NCBI GenBank assembly: GCA_021325515.1 | Contig: JAJPHC010000013.1 | Location: 560,001-624,000 of the forward strand | Source: Acidobacteriota bacterium | Lineage (GTDB): Bacteria > Acidobacteriota > Thermoanaerobaculia > Gp7-AA8 | Direction of reading: 5' to 3' | Length of the DNA: 64,000 nt | Part shown: positions 61,854 through 64,000 of the stretch, one piece after another | How the letters are laid out: each line of letters begins with the position of its first letter | Numbering within the stretch: position 1 is the stretch's first letter | Notes under the pieces: model-generated | What the model was told of the DNA's origin: nothing | The model's input: the letters and a program-made list of their open reading frames with translations, nothing else | Database searches by the model: none | Translations under genes and position numbers: made by a program

Positions 61854-63911
61854 TTATCGAGCTTGTTGCACCGGCGTAACCGTTGCCGCGAGCCATTCGT
61901 CGATCTTCATCGGTTCGCCGAAGCGGAAACCCTGCAGAAAATTGCATCGCTGCTGATGAAGGAACGCGGCCTGCTCGTCGGTCTCGACACCTTCGGCGAT
62001 CACTTCCATCTCCAGACTGTGCGCGACGCCGATCACCGCGGCGACGATCGCGGCGTCGGAGCGATCGGTCGTCACGCTGCTGACGAACGATTTGTCGACT
62101 TTCACCGTGGTCACCGGAAAGTGTTTGAGATAGGCGAGGGATGAATAGCCGGTGCCCATGTCGTCGATCGAGAGACGGATGCCGGCATCGCGCAGTTTGC
62201 GGAGCACTGCGATCGTCGCCTCGGGATCTTCCGCGGCGACGCTCTCCGTAATTTCGAGCTCGAGCATCTCGGCCGGCAGCTCGGTTTCGCGAAGAACCTG
62301 TTCGACGAGTCCGGCGAAATCGGATCGCTGTAGCTGTTTCTGCGAGATGTTCACGGCGACGCGGACATTCTGAAGGCCGTTCTTCTGCCACGCCGCGGCA
62401 TCGCTGCAGGCGCGGCGGAGCACGAGCTCGCCCAGCGGCACGATCAGGCCGGTCTCTTCGGCGATGCGGATGAACTCGACCGGCAGCAGCAGTCCGCGCT
62501 CGTGATGCTGCCATCGAGCGAGCGCTTCAAAGGCGATCACGGTGTGATCCCGCGCATTCACGACCGGCTGGTAGTGCACCTCGAACTGGCCGTGATCGAT
62601 CGCGCTGCGAAGATGATTCTCGATGATGAATCGCTCCGACGTCTTGCGATTCAGCTCGAGGCTCGAGACGCTGTAGGTGTTCCGCCCCATCTGCTTCGCC
62701 TCGAAGAGTGCGTTGTCGGCGCTCTTCATCAGCGTTTCGTCATCGAGGCCGTCGGCGGGGAAGAGCGCCACGCCGATGCTCGCCGTGAGAAAGACCTCGC
62801 GGTCGCCGAGGCGCAGCGGCTTGGCGACGATGTGAAGGAGCTTGCGCGCGATCCGTTCGACGTCGGCCATGCTGTCGAGGTCCGCAATCAGCAAGTGGAA
62901 CTCGTCGCCCCCCGGACGCGCCAGCGTGTCGCCTTTGCGCAGCACGCCGCTGAGTCTCTCCGCGAGCAGCACGAGAGCTTCATCGCCCATGGTGTGGCCG
63001 AGGGTGTCGTTGACCTTCTTGAAATGATCGAGGTCGATGATCAGCACCGCCGCGTTCTTCTGATTGCGGCTCGCGTGCGCGATGCCGACGCGCACACGAT
63101 CGCGGAAGAGCTGTTGATTCGGCAGGCACGTCAGGACGTCGTGGTAGGCGTGAAAGCGGATCTGTTCTTCGGCACGCTTGAGATCATTGATGTCGACGAC
63201 CGTGCTCTGGAACAGCATCGCGCCGTCGATCTCCACGCGCGCGACGCTCTCCAGAACGCGCAACTCCGATCCGTTCAGGCGGCGCAGTCCAAGCTCGATC
63301 GCGGGGATCGCTGATCCCGGTCCGAACATCTTCGTCAGCTCCAGGCGCTCGGCCGGCGCGACGTGATACTTGCTAATGCGATCGCCGATGATCGCCGAAG
63401 GCGTTTCCGCGCCGAGCATGCGCGCGAAGGCGGGATTGCACTCGGTGATCAGGCCGTCGCTCGTGCAGATGTAGACGCCGGCAAGGTTGCGCTCGAACAG
63501 CATCCGGTAGCGCTTTTCCGAACGTTCGAGAGCGCGCTGCGCCTCGCGCTCCGCGGTGATGTCGCGGAACTTCCAGACGCGGCCCGCGATCGCTCCCTCG
63601 ACGCGATAGGGAATGGAGCGCCGCTCGTAGATGCGGCCGTCCTTGAGGTCGAGCGTGTCGTGTGTCGGCGTCGCGGCCAGACGATCGAACGTCCGGGCGC
63701 GCGCGAGAAACCCGTCCGGATCGGCGAGTTGCTGCACGGCGTGATGGATCAGCGCACGCGCGTCGCTCGTCTGCGACAGCTCCGGCGGGACGTTCCACAT
63801 CTCTGCCACGCGGCGGTTCTGCAGAACGATGTGACCCTGATGATCGAGCACGAGAATGCCTTCATCGGCCGATTCGATCGTGGAGCGGAGCAGCGACTCC
63901 AGCGGTGTCAT
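61854..63911 (-). CDS. PAS-PAS-GGDEF-EAL cyclic-di-GMP turnover protein
   Basis: 685 residues, no membrane helices. Two PAS-like sensors (about 10-125 and 130-250; RYRMLFERNLAGVYICTSDG), a GGDEF domain with VLIIDLDHFKKVNDTLGH and RPGGDEFHLLIAD, and an EAL domain with VIAFEALARWQHHERG, NISQKQLQ, ELEITESV and SIDDMGTGYSSL. Both catalytic signatures (GGDEF and EAL) look intact, so the net activity is not predictable. Start ATG 63911 overlaps the stop of an upstream gene (ATGA). A PilZ receptor is encoded at 26.9 kb. Confidence 0.93.
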   Translation of the reverse strand: MTPLESLLRSTIESADEGILVLDHQGHIVLQNRRVAEMWNVPPELSQTSDARALIHHAVQQLADPDGFLARARTFDRLAATPTHDTLDLKDGRIYERRSIPYRVEGAIAGRVWKFRDITAEREAQRALERSEKRYRMLFERNLAGVYICTSDGLITECNPAFARMLGAETPSAIIGDRISKYHVAPAERLELTKMFGPGSAIPAIELGLRRLNGSELRVLESVARVEIDGAMLFQSTVVDINDLKRAEEQIRFHAYHDVLTCLPNQQLFRDRVRVGIAHASRNQKNAAVLIIDLDHFKKVNDTLGHTMGDEALVLLAERLSGVLRKGDTLARPGGDEFHLLIADLDSMADVERIARKLLHIVAKPLRLGDREVFLTASIGVALFPADGLDDETLMKSADNALFEAKQMGRNTYSVSSLELNRKTSERFIIENHLRSAIDHGQFEVHYQPVVNARDHTVIAFEALARWQHHERGLLLPVEFIRIAEETGLIVPLGELVLRRACSDAAAWQKNGLQNVRVAVNISQKQLQRSDFAGLVEQVLRETELPAEMLELEITESVAAEDPEATIAVLRKLRDAGIRLSIDDMGTGYSSLAYLKHFPVTTVKVDKSFVSSVTTDRSDAAIVAAVIGVAHSLEMEVIAEGVETDEQAAFLHQQRCNFLQGFRFGEPMKIDEWLAATVTPVQQAR

Positions 63912-64000
63912 GACGATGCCGCCCGCGGTTGAGAATTCGTGCTGCTCGTGCGTGCGCTGCGATCGACGGCCACGCGGTTCCGGCCTTCGGTCTTTGCCCT
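63908..64000 (-). CDS. C-terminal end of a second GGDEF protein (truncated by window)
   Basis: Only the last 30 codons are in view. The translation (AKTEGRNRVAVD then a polar tail) matches the usual end of diguanylate cyclase domains, where AKxxGRNRV follows the final helix. Its TGA overlaps the start of the PAS-GGDEF-EAL gene, so the two are likely co-translated. Confidence 0.6.
   Translation of the reverse strand, partial: RAKTEGRNRVAVDRSARTSSTNSQPRAASS

Noticed and set aside
58928..61879. 983-codon open frame on the + strand
   Set aside because: It is antisense to the alpha-2-macroglobulin gene and consists of Arg/Asp/Val-rich low-complexity translation without any domain; a GC-bias shadow.

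Overview
This 64 kb window is GC-rich, densely coded chromosome with short intergenic gaps and many translationally coupled genes (ATGA, GTGA, TAATG and TGATG junctions). No rRNA, tRNA, phage or conjugation genes were seen. The gene content (large multiheme c-type cytochromes, BNR/sortilin-like secreted protein, alpha-2-macroglobulin, HAE1-type RND pump, DUF1343/NamZ, spinster-like MFS, no LPS or flagellar loci here) fits a Gram-negative heterotroph. My best guess is a member of Acidobacteriota or a neighbouring phylum, probably from a metagenome. That assignment is inference from gene style, not a phylogeny.

Layout. 1-10.6 kb, + strand: a redox island with a membrane-anchored ten-heme cytochrome carrying an FHA domain (open at the left edge), a duplicated GlcG/HbpS-like secreted protein, an outer-membrane beta-barrel, a ten-heme cytochrome fused to LVIVD repeats, and a c554-like cytochrome. 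Together these resemble a porin-cytochrome electron conduit. 10.6-12.8 kb: an ECF-type sigma factor, then one protein fusing a zinc anti-sigma domain, an O6-alkylguanine methyltransferase and a C-terminal Ada zinc domain, then a SpoIIE/PP2C phosphatase. I read this as a candidate alkylation-sensing sigma/anti-sigma system. 12.9-17.0 kb: an Lhr-type helicase. 17.0-19.3 kb: ridA, a quinone reductase and a threonine/serine dehydratase. 19.3-26.1 kb: BNR-repeat protein, MFS carrier, and the tsaE / nnr / glycosyltransferase operon. 26.1-30.9 kb: SAM hydrolase, PilZ, nadE, DUF1573, MgtC and DinB-like genes.

30.9-36.1 kb is a cell-wall sugar recycling set: SSS symporter, NagZ-like GH3 and an AmiE-NamZ fusion lipoprotein. 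36.2-42.4 kb is a tetR-tolC-adaptor-RND efflux operon with a palindromic operator. 42.4-43.8 kb is a REP-associated tyrosine transposase with its target-like motifs. 43.9-46.9 kb holds a membrane peptidase and a small coupled partner. 47.0-50.0 kb is a GntR/YtrA-ABC module whose permease is frameshifted. 50.0-54.4 kb (- strand) is the translation operon thrS-infC-rpmI-rplT-pheS, with intrinsic terminators before thrS and before pheS and an AUU-type infC start. 54.6-61.8 kb has a protealysin-like M4 protease facing a giant alpha-2-macroglobulin across a 580 bp repeat cluster. The right edge has a PAS-GGDEF-EAL protein and the tail of a second GGDEF protein.

A recurrent theme is small repeats that invade gene ends. 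There is a 107 bp perfect hairpin element between two convergent gene pairs (and a half copy behind nnr), GGGTCAGACC motifs around the RAYT, a 9-bp repeat inserted in frame in lhr, and several tandem hairpins. Some of these supply stop codons or C-terminal residues.
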